From: Tribonema minus
Taxonomy: Eukaryota > Sar > Xanthophyceae > Tribonematales > Tribonemataceae
Assembly (NCBI GenBank): GCA_017506865.1
Contig: JAFCMP010000071.1
Coordinates: 124,001-188,000 of the forward strand
DNA length: 64,000 nucleotides
Direction: 5' to 3'
The notes under the pieces were generated by a model. The model did no database searches. It worked only from the letters and a program-made list of their open reading frames with translations, and was not told the origin of the DNA. The translations under genes were made by a program, and so were the position numbers. Below are positions 1-12,100 of the stretch, piece by piece (the stretch's first letter is position 1; each line of letters begins with the position of its first letter).

Positions 1-130
1 CTCCTGCAGAGCTGGTGAGGCCGCCAGATGTGATGCCAGAGGAGACGGTCAGAGCACCTCCAACTGCAGCCCCTCCTGTGGTAACTGTCAGGCCGCCAGC
101 GCTGCTGAGACCGCCAGTGGCTGTAATCAC
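1..130 (-). CDS. Gene B exon 12 (partial)
   Basis: This is the start of the next copy of the 879-nt exon, with acceptor CAACAG at 131-136. It runs off the left edge, so the true number of copies and the C-terminus of the protein are unknown. Confidence 0.75.
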   Translation of the reverse strand, partial: MITATGGLSSAGGLTVTTGGAAVGGALTVSSGITSGGLTSSAG

Positions 131-3100
131 CTGTTGATATGCAACAATGAGTCGGACACACGTTTGAAACGGATGAACAGTGTGTATTACTGTAAAACAT
201 AGGAATGAATCAAAAGATGTAGAGCTTTAGGTCACAAGGTGTGGTTAGCCGCAAAGGCCTTCCACCAATAACCGTGATCGCCGCTGCTGCGGTTATTGGC
301 CACGAGTCAAACTGCGCCACCATATCCACAGGAGCTAAAAGACTTCTTTGTGCAAGCTTTTTAGTGTTCGAGGCATGGGTGTTCAGTATGGCAACCTTTC
401 ACGTGTTCGGTAGGCCAGCTCCAGCTGGCAAAAGATATTTTTAGGGTGCAGTGATTTGCTCAACAGCTCTGATGTGCCCAAGCTTGCATGTCAGGTGTGC
501 TGCAATGCGGGTTAGCTGTTACAACACCAAACCTAGAAGAGTCATGATGCAAAGGGAAGGTGGTGGTACAGTGCGCGCCGTGTGCGGCGCATCAAGTTGC
601 ACGAATATTGATGTGCAACTTTGGTGAGAATAGATGTGGTATTTTGAAGCAGCAGCCGCTCAACATCTCACCTGAGTGGCATGCAGGCCCCCAGTCAGGA
701 TTGTCACATCTCCTGTGATAGTGGCACCTCCAGTCACGGTAGCTCCTCCTGCTACTGCAGCCCCTCCTGCCACTATCAGGCCGCCAGCACTGTTGACGCC
801 GCCAATGGCTGTGATGACCCGAGTAGCCTGCAAGCCTCCGGTAAGGATGGTCACATCCCCTGTGACAGTTGCCCCTGCAGAGCTGGTGAGGCCGCCAGAT
901 GTGACACCAGCAGAGACGGTAAGAGCGCCTGTTACGGCAGCACCGCCTGTGGTGACCGTCAGGCCCCCATCGCTGCTGAGACCGCCAGTGGCTGTGATGA
1001 TGCGTGTGGCTTGCAGGCCTCCCGTCAAGATGGTTACGTCTCCTGTAACTGTAGCCCCTGCTGAGCTTGTGAAGCCTCCAGATGTGATGCCAGCTGAGAC
1101 AGTCAGAGCGCCTGCTACGGCAGCACCGCCTGTCGTTACTGTCAGGCCGCCAGCGCTGGTGAGGCCACCAGTTGCAGTGATGACTTGAGTAGCGTATAGA
1201 CCTCCGGTCAGGATTGTGACATCCCCAGTAACAGTGGCCCCTGCGGAGCTGCTGAAGCCTGCACTAGAGATGCCGGTCGAGACGGTCAAAGCGCCTGATA
1301 TTGCAGCACCGCCTGTTGTGACCGTCAGACCTCCGGCACTGCTGAGACCGCCAGTGGCTGTGATTACCCGAGTAGCCTGCAGACCCCCTGTCAGAATGGT
1401 CACGTCCCCAGTGACAGTTGCTCCTGCAGAGCTGGTGAGGCCGCCAGATGTGATGCCAGAGGAGACGGTCAGAGCACCTCCAACTGCAGCCCCTCCTGTG
1501 GTAACTGTCAGGCCGCCAGCGCTGCTGAGACCGCCAGTGGCTGTAATCACCTGTTGATATGCAACAATGAGTCGGACACACGTTTGAAACGGATGAACAG
1601 TGTGTGTTACTGTAAAACATAGGAATGAATCAAAAGATGTAGAGCTTTAGGTCACAAGGTGTGGTTAGCCGCAAAGGCCTTCCACCAATAACCGTGATCG
1701 CCGCTGCTGCGGTTATTGGCCACGAGTCAAACTGCGCCACCATATCCACAGGAGCTAAAGGACTTCTTTGTGCAAGCTTTTTAGTGTTCGAGGCATGGGT
1801 GTTCAGTATGGCAACCTCTCACGTGTTCGGTAGGCCAGCTCCAGCTGGCAAAAGATATTTTTAGGGTGCAGTGATTTGCTCAACAGCTCTGATGTGCCCA
1901 AGCTTGCATGTCAGGTGTGCTGCAATGCGGGTTAGCTGTTACAACACCAAACCTAGAAGAGTCATGATGCAAAGGGAAGGTGGTGGTACAGTGCGCGCCG
2001 TGTGCGGCGCATCAAGTTGCACGAATATTGATGTGCAACTTTGGTGAGAATAGATGTGGAATTTTGAAGCAGCAGCCGCTCAACATCTCACCTGAGTGGC
2101 ATACAGGCCCCCAGTCAGGATTGTCACATCTCCTGTGACAGTGGCACCTCCAGTCACGGTAGCTCCTCCTGCTACTGCAGCCCCTCCTGCCACTATCAGG
2201 CCGCCAGCACTGTTGACGCCGCCAATGGCTGTGATGACCCGAGTAGCCTGCAAGCCTCCGGTAAGGATGGTCACATCCCCTGTGACAGTTGCCCCTGCAG
2301 AGCTGGTGAGGCCGCCAGATGTGACACCAGCAGAGACGGTAAGAGCGCCTGTTACGGCAGCACCGCCTGTGGTGACCGTCAGGCCCCCATCGCTGCTGAG
2401 ACCGCCAGTGGCTGTGATGATGCGTATGGCTTGCAGGCCTCCCGTCAAGATGGTTACGTCTCCTGTAACTGTAGCCCCTGCTGAGCTTGTGAAGCCTCCA
2501 GATGTGATGCCAGCTGAGACAGTCAGAGCGCCTGCTAAGGCAGCACCGCCTGTCGTTACTGTCAGGCCGCCAGCGCTGGTGAGGCCACCAGTTGCAGTGA
2601 TGACTTGAGTAGCGTATAGACCTCCGGTCAGGATTGTGACATCCCCAGTAACAGTGGCCCCTGCGGAGCTGCTGAAGCCTGCACTAGAGATGCCGGTCGA
2701 GACGGTCAAAGCGCCTGATATTGCAGCACCGCCTGTTGTGACCGTCAGACCTCCGGCACTGCTGAGGCCGCCAGTGGCTGTGATTACCCGAGTAGCCTGC
2801 AGACCTCCTGTCAGAATGGTCACGTCCCCAGTGACAGTTGCTCCTGCAGAGCTGGTGAGGCCGCCAGATGTGATGCCAGAGGAGACGGTCAGAGCACCTC
2901 CAACTGCAGCCCCTCCTGTGGTAACTGTCAGGCCGCCAGCGCTGCTGAGACCGCCAGTGGCTGTAATCACCTGTTGATATGCAACAATGAGTCGGACACA
3001 CGTTTGAAACGGATGAACAGTGTGTATTACTGTAAAACATCGGATTGAATCAAACGATGTAGAGCTTTAGGTCACAAGGTGTGGTTAGCCGCAAAGGCCT

Positions 3101-6100
3101 TCCACCAATAACCGTGATCGCCGCTGCTGCGGTTATTGGCCACGAGTCAAACTGCGCCACCATGTCCACAGGAGCTAAAAGACTTCTTTGTGCAAGCTTT
3201 TTAGTGTTCGAGGCATGGGTGTTCAGTATGGCAACCTCTCACGTGTTCGGTAGGCCAGCTCCAGCTGGCAAAAGATATTTTTAGGGTGCAGTGATTTGCA
3301 CAACAGCTCTGATGTGCCCAAGCTTGCATGTCAGGTGTGCTGCAATGCGGGTTAGCTGTTACAACACCAAACCTAGAAGAGTCATGATGCAAAGGGAAGG
3401 TGATGGTACAGTGCGCGCCGTGTGCTGCGCATCAAGTTGCACGAATATTGATGTGCAACTTTAGTGAGAATAGATGTGGAATTTTGAAGCAGCAGCCGCT
3501 CAACATCTCACCTGAGTGGCATACAGGCCCCCAGTCAGGATTGTCACATCTCCTGTGACAGTGGCACCTCCAGTCACGGTAGCTCCTCCTGCTATTGCAG
3601 CCCCTCCTGCCACTATCAGGCCGCCAGCACTGTTGACGCCGCCAATGGCTGTGATGACCCGAGTAGCCTGCAAGCCTCCGGTAAGGATGGTCACATCCCC
3701 TGTGACAGTTGCCCCTGCAGAGCTGGTGAGGCCGCCAGATGTGACACCAGCAGAGACGGTAAGAGCGCCTGTTACGGCAGCACCGCCTGTGGTGACCGTC
3801 AGGCCCCCATCGCTGCTGAGACCGCCAGTGGCTGTGATGATGCGTGTGGCTTGCAGGCCTCCCGTCAAGATGGTTACGTCTCCTGTAACTGTAGCCCCTG
3901 CTGAGCTTGTGAAGCCTCCAGATGTGATGCCAGCTGAGACAGTCAGAGCGCCTGCTACGGCAGCACCGCCTGTCGTTACTGTCAGGCCGCCAGCGCTGGT
4001 GAGGCCACCAGTTGCAGTGATGACTTGAGTAGCGTATAGACCTCCAGTCAGGATTGTGACATCCCCAGTGACAGTGGCCCCTGCAGAGCTGCTGAAGCCA
4101 GCACTGGAGATGGCAGTCGAAACGGTCAAAGCGCCTGATATTGCAGCACCGCCTGTTGTGACCGTCAGACCTCCGGCACTGCTGAGGCCGCCAGTGGCTG
4201 TGATTACCTGTGAAGGTAGCACAGAGACATGAGACAGGCAAGTACTGAAGTTGTAAGTATAAATTGTTTCGTCGTTATAAACTATGCATCTCATCATTGA
4301 CTGTTCATGATGCACCTGCCAGCAATCATTACATTCGATGGCGAGTTGAAGTGTTGGCCTTTAACATCTATATACTGCACCTGACGGACGTGCAGAGTGA
4401 CGCCTTGCAAGGCAATGAAGCATCCTATTTAGTACGCTTTCTGCGTCAGGCAGCATTCGAGAGTGAGAAGCTTATCAGCTCACTGCTGCAGTAGGCATTC
4501 TGTTGAGCACTTACCTGGCTCAACCTCAGCACGTCAATGACATTGGCCCGCGCAACGAACTGGAGCCACCAAATTGGACAAAGCACTCAACTTTGCGCAT
4601 CATGTCGGTTTGCCTACTGCGTGCATGATGCTGGTCCGCCTACCACCAAGTACAAGTCCTGATAGCATGGCTATTGGAGAGACCTGACAACGCTGTGCGC
4701 AGGGTCTGTGATGGCGAGGCGGTCATCAATTATGTTGAAGCTTGCACCCCCACGAGGGACCATCGCATGCAGCCTGGCATCTGCCCCTACTTCGCGTATC
4801 AGGCATTTATCCCGCTCCGCCAGGGTCTGACTGAAATGTTAACATGCCTTCGCTGCACCATCAGCTTGATGCTGCAGCACCACTGCCGGTCAAGAGTCTC
4901 AAGCTAGTGCTGCGTCCGTGGTGACTGATGCCGATGAGACACTGTGGTTGCTGCAGCATAGTTGCCACTGCGGTATTGCGGTCCGATATTCCTCAAGGCA
5001 CCTCAGACCTGAATTTCACACTGCGGAATATTTTGAAGCAGCTCGTCTGGGACTTGCAAGCTACAACATGTACACTTTATCCTGCAGATGTACCGGCAAA
5101 TACACCGCAGGTCTTCACTCTTGTGGGAGAAACGGGGAAGAGAGGGGGGCTCATGATGATGCTCTCATGCAACATGCGCGACTGTTTACAGTGCTGAGGG
5201 CACTTACCAATGTGTTGTCGACTTTTGCCCCTATACTTTACGGTCTTGTGTCATCAATGAGGCGCGATTTGCAATGCGCCGACATCTAGAGATGACAAAG
5301 CTGTGTGCATCCTCATCGACGTCTACCACTGTATTCTACGCTTCCGTTTTTTGTGCGCAACAGCGGTTGATACACTACATTCTAGAGCTGTACCTTAGTG
5401 GCCTGCAAGCCTCCAGTCAGGATTGTGACGTCTCCCGTAACAGTGGCACCTCCAGTCACTGCAGCTCCTCCTGCTATCGTAGCCCCTCCTGCCACGATGA
5501 GGCCGCCAGCACTGTTGACTCCGCCAATGGCTGTGATGACCCGAGTAGCCTGCAAGCCTCCAGTCAGAATGGTCACATCCCCAGTGACAGTCGCCCCTGC
5601 AGAGCTGGTGAGGCCGCCAGATGTGACACCAGCAGAGACGGTAAGAGCGCCTGTTACGGCAGCACCGCCTGTGGTGACTGTCAGGCCCCCGTCGCTGCTG
5701 AGACCGCCAGTGGCTGTGATCACACGTGTGGCTTGCAGGCCTCCCGTCAAGATGGTTACGTCTCCTGTAACTGTAGCCCCTGCTGAGCTTGTGAAGCCTC
5801 CAGATGTGATGCCAGCTGAGACGGTGAGAGCGCCTGTTACGGCAGCACCGCCAGTTGTTATTGTAAGGCCACCAGCGCTGGTGAGGCCACCGGTTGCAGT
5901 GATGACTTGAGTGGCATACAGGCCTCCGGTCAGGATAGTGACATCCCCGGTGACAGTAGCCCCTGCAGCGCTGCTGAGACCCCCGCTTGCTGTGATGATC
6001 CGTGTGGCATGCAGGCCTCCAGTCAAAATAGTAACGTCGCCCGTTACGATTGCACCACCAGAGCTGCTGAGGAGCCCAGATGATATTGTTAGAGACCCAG

Positions 6101-9100
6101 TGACAGCTGCACCTCCAGTCACTACAGTAAGGCCGGCAGCGCTGCTGAGACCTCCGCTGGCTGTAATTACCCGTGTGGCTTGTAGGCCTCCAGTCAGTAT
6201 CGTGACATCGCCAGTGACAGCAGCTCCCCCAGAGCTGGTGAGGCCCCCAGAGTACACGCCGGACGAGACAGTCAGCGCACCTGTCACAGCAGCACCGCCT
6301 GACACAACCGTCAGGCCACCTGCACTGCTGAGGCCACCGGTGGCTGTGATGACGCGCGTGGCCTGCAGGCCTCCCGTCAAAATGGTTACGTCTCCAGTCA
6401 CTGAAGCGCCTGCAGCACTACTGAGGAGCCCTCCAGATGATATGCTTGAAGAGACGGTCAGTGCATCTGTCACGAAGGCTCCGCCTGATACGACTGTGAG
6501 GCCACCTGAGCTGCTGATGCCTCCGGTCGCTGTGATCACGCGCGTAGCATGCAAGCCTCCCGTCAGTACGGTCACATCGCCGGTCAACACAGCTCCGCCA
6601 TTAGCTGTTATGACACGCGTGACATACAGCCCTCCGGTCAGGATGGTGACATCTCCTGTGACAGCGGCCCCTCCTGACGTAACCGTTAGACCGCCTGCAC
6701 TGTTCAGGCCACCTGTTGCTGTGATGATCCTGTCAGCATACAACCCGCCAGTGAGGACGGTCACATCGCCTGTGAGAACAGCTCCGGCAGAGGCTGTAAT
6801 GACGCGGGAAGAATAAAGACCTCCGGTCACGATCGTCACATCTCCAGTCACAGCAGCACCCCCTGCTATCACTGTCAGGCCACCTGCGCTGTTGACTCCC
6901 CCTGTGGCAGTGATTACTTGCGTCGCATGCAACCCTCCGGTGAGAATAGTCACGTCCCCACTCACTCGAGCACCGCCTGATGTTACGGTGAGACCTCCAG
7001 CACTGGTCAGGCCACCAGTTGCTGTGATCACTTGAGCTGCATGCAACCCCCCAGTTAGGATTGTCACATCCCCGGTAAGCACCGCGCCTGCGGAGGCTGT
7101 TATGACACGTGTGGAGTACAGGCCTCCAGTCAGGATTGTGACATCTCCAGTGACAGCAGCACCCCCTCCCGACACTGTCAGGCCGCCCAAGCTGCTGAGT
7201 CCTGCAACGGCCGTGATGATGCGTGTTGCATATAGCCCGCCAGTCAAAATCGTGACATCCCCAGTCATGCTGGCGCCACCAGATGTCACCGTTAGACCGC
7301 CTGCACTGCTCAGGCCGCCAGACGCGGTGATGATGCGTGTTGATTGGAGACCTCCTGTAGCAATGGTCACATCACCTGTCACAGCAGCCCCTCCTGACGT
7401 AACTGTTAGGCCGCCTGCGCTTTGCATGCCACCAGTGGCCGTGATCACCTGAGTGGCATGCAAACCTCCAGTCAAGATTGTGACGTCACCTGTTACCACA
7501 GCACCAGCAGTGGCCGTTATGACGCGCGTAGAATGCAGGCCACCGGTAAGGATGGTGACATCTCCTGTGACGGCAGCCCCTCCGGTTGTAACTGTCAGGC
7601 CACCTGCGCTGTTGAGTCCCCCCGTGGCGGTTATGATGCGCGTAGCATAAAGTCCGCCTGTAAGGATGGTGACATCGCCCGTCACTGCAGCACCGCCTGA
7701 TGTCACTGTCAGGCCACCTGCACTGTTTAGGCCACCTGTTGCTGTGATGACCTGTGAAGCTTGAAGCCCCCCGCTCAGGATTGTCACATCTCCGGTAACC
7801 ACCGCGCCTGCAGAGGCGGTTATGACGCGTGTGGAATGTAATCCTCCTGTCAGTATCGTCACATCGCCTGTGACAGCAGCACCCCCTCCCGTCACTGTCA
7901 GGCCACCCGAGCTGTTGAGTCCTCCAGCGGCCGTTATCACCCGCGCCGCAAACAGCCCGCCGGTCAGAATGGTAACGTCTCCAGTAACGCTGGCTCCTCC
8001 AGACGTAACCGTCAGGCCGCCTGCACTGCTCAGGCCGCCGGAAGCGGTAATGACGCGTGTCGCCTGGAGGCCTCCAGTCAGGATGGTGACATCTCCTGTG
8101 ACAGCGGCCCCTCCTGATGTAACCGTCAGGCCGCCTGCACTCTGCATGCCCCCAGTTGCCGTGATGATCCTGTCCGCATACAACCCGCCGGTGAGAATGG
8201 TCACATCGCCCGTGAGTACAGCTCCTGAAGAGGCCGTTATGACACGTGAAGAGTAAAGACCTCCGGTCAAGATCGTCACATCTCCAGTCACAGCAGCACC
8301 TCCTGCTGTGACTGTCAGTCCACCTGCGCTGTTGAGTCCCCCTGTGGCAGTGATGATCTGCGTCGCATGCAACCCGCCGGTGAGAATAGTCACGTCTCCA
8401 GTCACTCTAGCACCCCCTGATGTCACTGTCAGGCTAGCTGCACTGGTCAAGCCACCAGTTGCTGTGATGATCCTGTCAGCATACAAGCCGCCGGTGAGGA
8501 TGGTCACATCTCCTGTTACCACAGCACCAGCAGACGCTGTTATGACACGTGTGGAGTACAGGCCTCCAGTCAGGATTGTGACGTCGCCTGTGACAGCAGC
8601 ACCTCCTCCTGTCACTGTCAGGCCGCCCGAGCTATTGAGTCCTCCAATGGCCGTGATCACACGCGCAGCATACAGCCCGCCGGTCAGAATGGTGACATCT
8701 CCTGTGACAGCAGCCCCTCCAGTTGTAACTGTCAGGCCACCTGCACTGGTGAGTCCTCCCGTGGCGGTTATGATTCGCGTAGCTTGAAGTCCGCCTGTAA
8801 GGATGGTGACATCTCCTGTCACTGCAGCACCGCCTGACGTCACTGTCAGGCCGCCTGCACTGTTCAGGCCACCTGTTGCTGTAATGATCCTGTCAGCATA
8901 CATCCCGCCCGTGAGGATGGTCACATCTCCTGTTACCACAGCACCAGCAGTGGCCGTTATGACGCGCGTAGAATACAGGCCCCCGGTGAGTATTGTCACA
9001 TCGCCTGTAACAGCAGCCCCTCCAGTTGTAACTGTAAGGCCACCTGCACTGGTGAGTCCCCCCGTGGCGGTTATGATTCGTGTAGCTTGAAGACCGCCTG

Positions 9101-12100
9101 TAAGGATGGTGACATCTCCTGTCACTGCAGCACCGCCTGAAGTCACCGTCAAACCACCAGCGCTGTTCAAGCCACCCGTTGCTGTGATGATCTGAGTAGC
9201 TTGCAGGCCTCCGCTCAGGATCGTTACGTCTCCCGTTAGAACAGCACCAGCAGAAGCTGTTATGACACGTGTGGACTGCAGGCCTCCAGTCAAGATGGTG
9301 ACGTCGCCGGTAACAAGCGCACCAGCCATGGCTGTTACCACCCGTGTAGCATACAGCCCACCAGTGAGGATTGTAATATCTCCGGTCACGCTGGCACCCC
9401 CTGATGTTACGGTCAAGCCACCTGCACTGGTTAGACCACCAGTTGCAGTGATTATCCTATCGGCATTCAAGCCGCCGGTCACAATGGTGACATCCCCGGT
9501 CACAACAGCACCGCCTGTGGCCGTGATCACCCGTGTGGCATAAAGCCCGCCAGTGAGGATTGTGACGTCTCCGGTGACGCTGGCCCCTCCTGATGTCACC
9601 GTCAGGCCGCCTGCACTAGTCAGGCCACCCGTTGCCGTGATGACTTGAGTTGCATGCAAGCCTCCAGTCATGATCGTGACATCACCTGTCACGAAAGCGC
9701 CTGCGGAGGCTGTTATGACACGTGTGGACTGCAGCCCCCCCGTCAAGATGGTTACGTCGCCTGTCACGACCGCACCTGCCATGGCTGTTATGACCCGTGT
9801 AGTATACAGTCCACCAGTGAGAATTGTAACGTCACCGGTCACGCTGGCACCCCCTGATGTCACAGTCAAGCCGCCTGCACTGTTGAGGCCACCAGTTGCT
9901 GTGATGACCTTATCAGCGTACAGGCCACCAGTCACGATTGTGACGTCTCCTGTCACCACAGCACCAGCCATGGCAGTGATGACCCGTGTGGCATACAGTC
10001 CACCAGTGAGGATGGTGACATCCCCAGTGACGCTCGCTCCTCCCGACGTCACTGTGAGGCCACCTGCGCTCTGCAGACCGCCGGTTGCTGTGATGATCTG
10101 AATAGCGTGCAGACCTCCGCTGAGCACTGTCACATCACCTGTCACTACAGCGCCACCTGTCGCTGTGATGACACGCGTAACAAGCAGCCCTCCAGTCAGA
10201 ATGGTGACATCGCCTGTGACAGCAGCCCCTCCGGTTGTAACTGTCAAGCCGCCTGCGCTGGTGAGTCCCCCCGTGGCGGTTATGATTCGCGTAGCTTGAA
10301 GGCCGCCTGTAAGGATGGTGACATCTCCTGTCACTGCAGCACCGCCTGACGTCACTGTCAGGCCGCCTGCACTGTTCAAGCCACCTGTTGCTGTGATGAT
10401 CCTGTCAGCATACAACCCGCCGGTAAGGATTGTCACATCTCCTGTTACCACAGCGCCAGCAGAAGCTGTTATGACACGTGTGGACTGCAGGCCTCCAGTC
10501 AAGATGGTGACGTCGCCGGTAACGACCGCACCAGCCATGGCGGTTACCACCCGTGTAGCGTAAAGCCCACCAGTGAGGATGGTAACATCTCCGGTCACAC
10601 TAGCACCGCCTGATGTCACCGTTAGCCCGCCTGCGCTATTCAGGCCGCCGGTTGCCGTTATGACCCTATCAGCGTACAAGCCGCCAGTAATGATGGTTAC
10701 GTCTCCAGTCACCACGGCACCACTGTTTGCTGTTACGACTCTGGTAGTGTACAGCCCTCCTGAGAGAATGGTCACGTCTCCAGTGACGCTAGCCCCTCCC
10801 GATGTCACTGTCAGGCCGCCTGAACTCTGCAAGCCACCAGTTGCTGTGATGATCTGAGTGGCATGCAACCCCCCAGTAAGGATGGTCACATCCCCCGTCA
10901 CCACAGCACCACCAGTAGCTGTGATGACGCGAGTAACAAACAGCCCTCCAGTCAGAATGGTGACATCTCCTGTAACTGCAGCCCCTCCAGTAATGACTGT
11001 CAGGCCACCTGCACTGGTGAGTCCCCCTGTGGCGGTGATTATCTGCGTCGCATGCAACCCTCCGGTGAGAATGGTAACGTCGCCAGTCACTCGAGCACCC
11101 CCTGAAGTTACCGTCAGGCCGCCTGCACTGTTCAAGCCACCTGTTGCTGTGATGATCCTGTCAGCATACAACCCGCCGGTAAGGATGGTCACATCTCCTG
11201 TTACCACAGCGCCCGCAGAAGCTGTTATGACACGTGTGGACTGCAGGCCTCCAGTCAAGATGGTGACGTCGCCGGTAACAACCGCACCAGCCATGGCTGT
11301 GATGACCCGTGTAGTATACAGTCCACCAGTGAGGATTGTAACATCACCGGTCACACTGGCACCCCCTGATGTCACCGTTAGCCCGCCTGCACTGTTCAAG
11401 CCACCAGTTGCTGTGATGACTCTGTCAGCATACAACCCACCGGTGAGGATGGTCACATCTCCTGTTACCACCGCGCCGGCCGAAGCTGTTATGACCCTTG
11501 TGGCATAGAGCCCACCGGTGAGAATGGTCACGTCTCCGGTGACGCTAGCCCCTCCTGATGTGATTGTCAGAGTACCTGAGCTTTGCAGGCCACCGGTTGT
11601 GGTTATGATCTGTGTAGCATACAGCCCTCCCGAGAGAATTGTCATGTCCCCAGTGACGGAAGCCCCCCCTGCTGTGACGGTCAGGCCAGCTGCGCTGTTG
11701 AGTCCGCCAGTAGCAGTAATGACCTGTGCTGACGTAAGACCGCCGTGTGAGATATCCACACCACCACCATCTACGAGGAGTCCCCCTGCATGAATGAGAA
11801 TGCCGCCTGAGCCGACAAACAGCCCCCCGGAGTTGATGGTAACTATATTGCTGCTGTACATGTTCACCGCTGTCACTAACGCCCCTGATTGTATGTTGCC
11901 AGTCGCGATGATCGTCGACGTAACGGTCACTGTTGCAGTGCTGGTGATTCCTTTGATGTAGAGCTGCCCCGCTTCAGCATGGACGCTCCCGCTGTTTAGC
12001 CAGAGATCGCCACCACCACCAGTCGGCCCAATTATGGTGACAGTGCCAATTGACACCAGCAATCCACCCTTGGACCCTGCAATCGTTGTCAGCCCATTAC

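Larger units (their letters stand above)
1..2970. repeat. 1,420-bp tandem duplication of exon plus intron
   Basis: The segment 1551-2970 repeats 131-1550, and positions 1-130 match the next copy, with only scattered single-base differences. Each unit holds one 879-nt gene B exon and its 541-bp upstream intron. A third intron copy is at 2971-3511, joined to the shorter exon at 3512-4207. Unit borders coincide with phase-0 splice sites, so each duplication adds 293 residues without breaking the frame. Confidence 0.9.

Noticed and set aside
241-444. A 67-codon frame repeated at 1661-1864 and 3081-3284
   Set aside because: It lies within the duplicated gene B intron and is conserved only because the whole unit was copied recently; no domain or translation signal supports it.
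1-4207. Tandem repeats considered as a satellite or CRISPR-like array
   Set aside because: The period contains a spliced coding exon in perfect frame, and there are no spacer units of constant size between short repeats.
5398-11793. Many long plus-strand open frames rich in Pro and Val opposite the gene B giant exon
   Set aside because: They are the mirror of the repetitive minus-strand codons (VTSPVTAAPP opposite the GGDVT core), restart in each repeat and lack any domain, so they are shadows.
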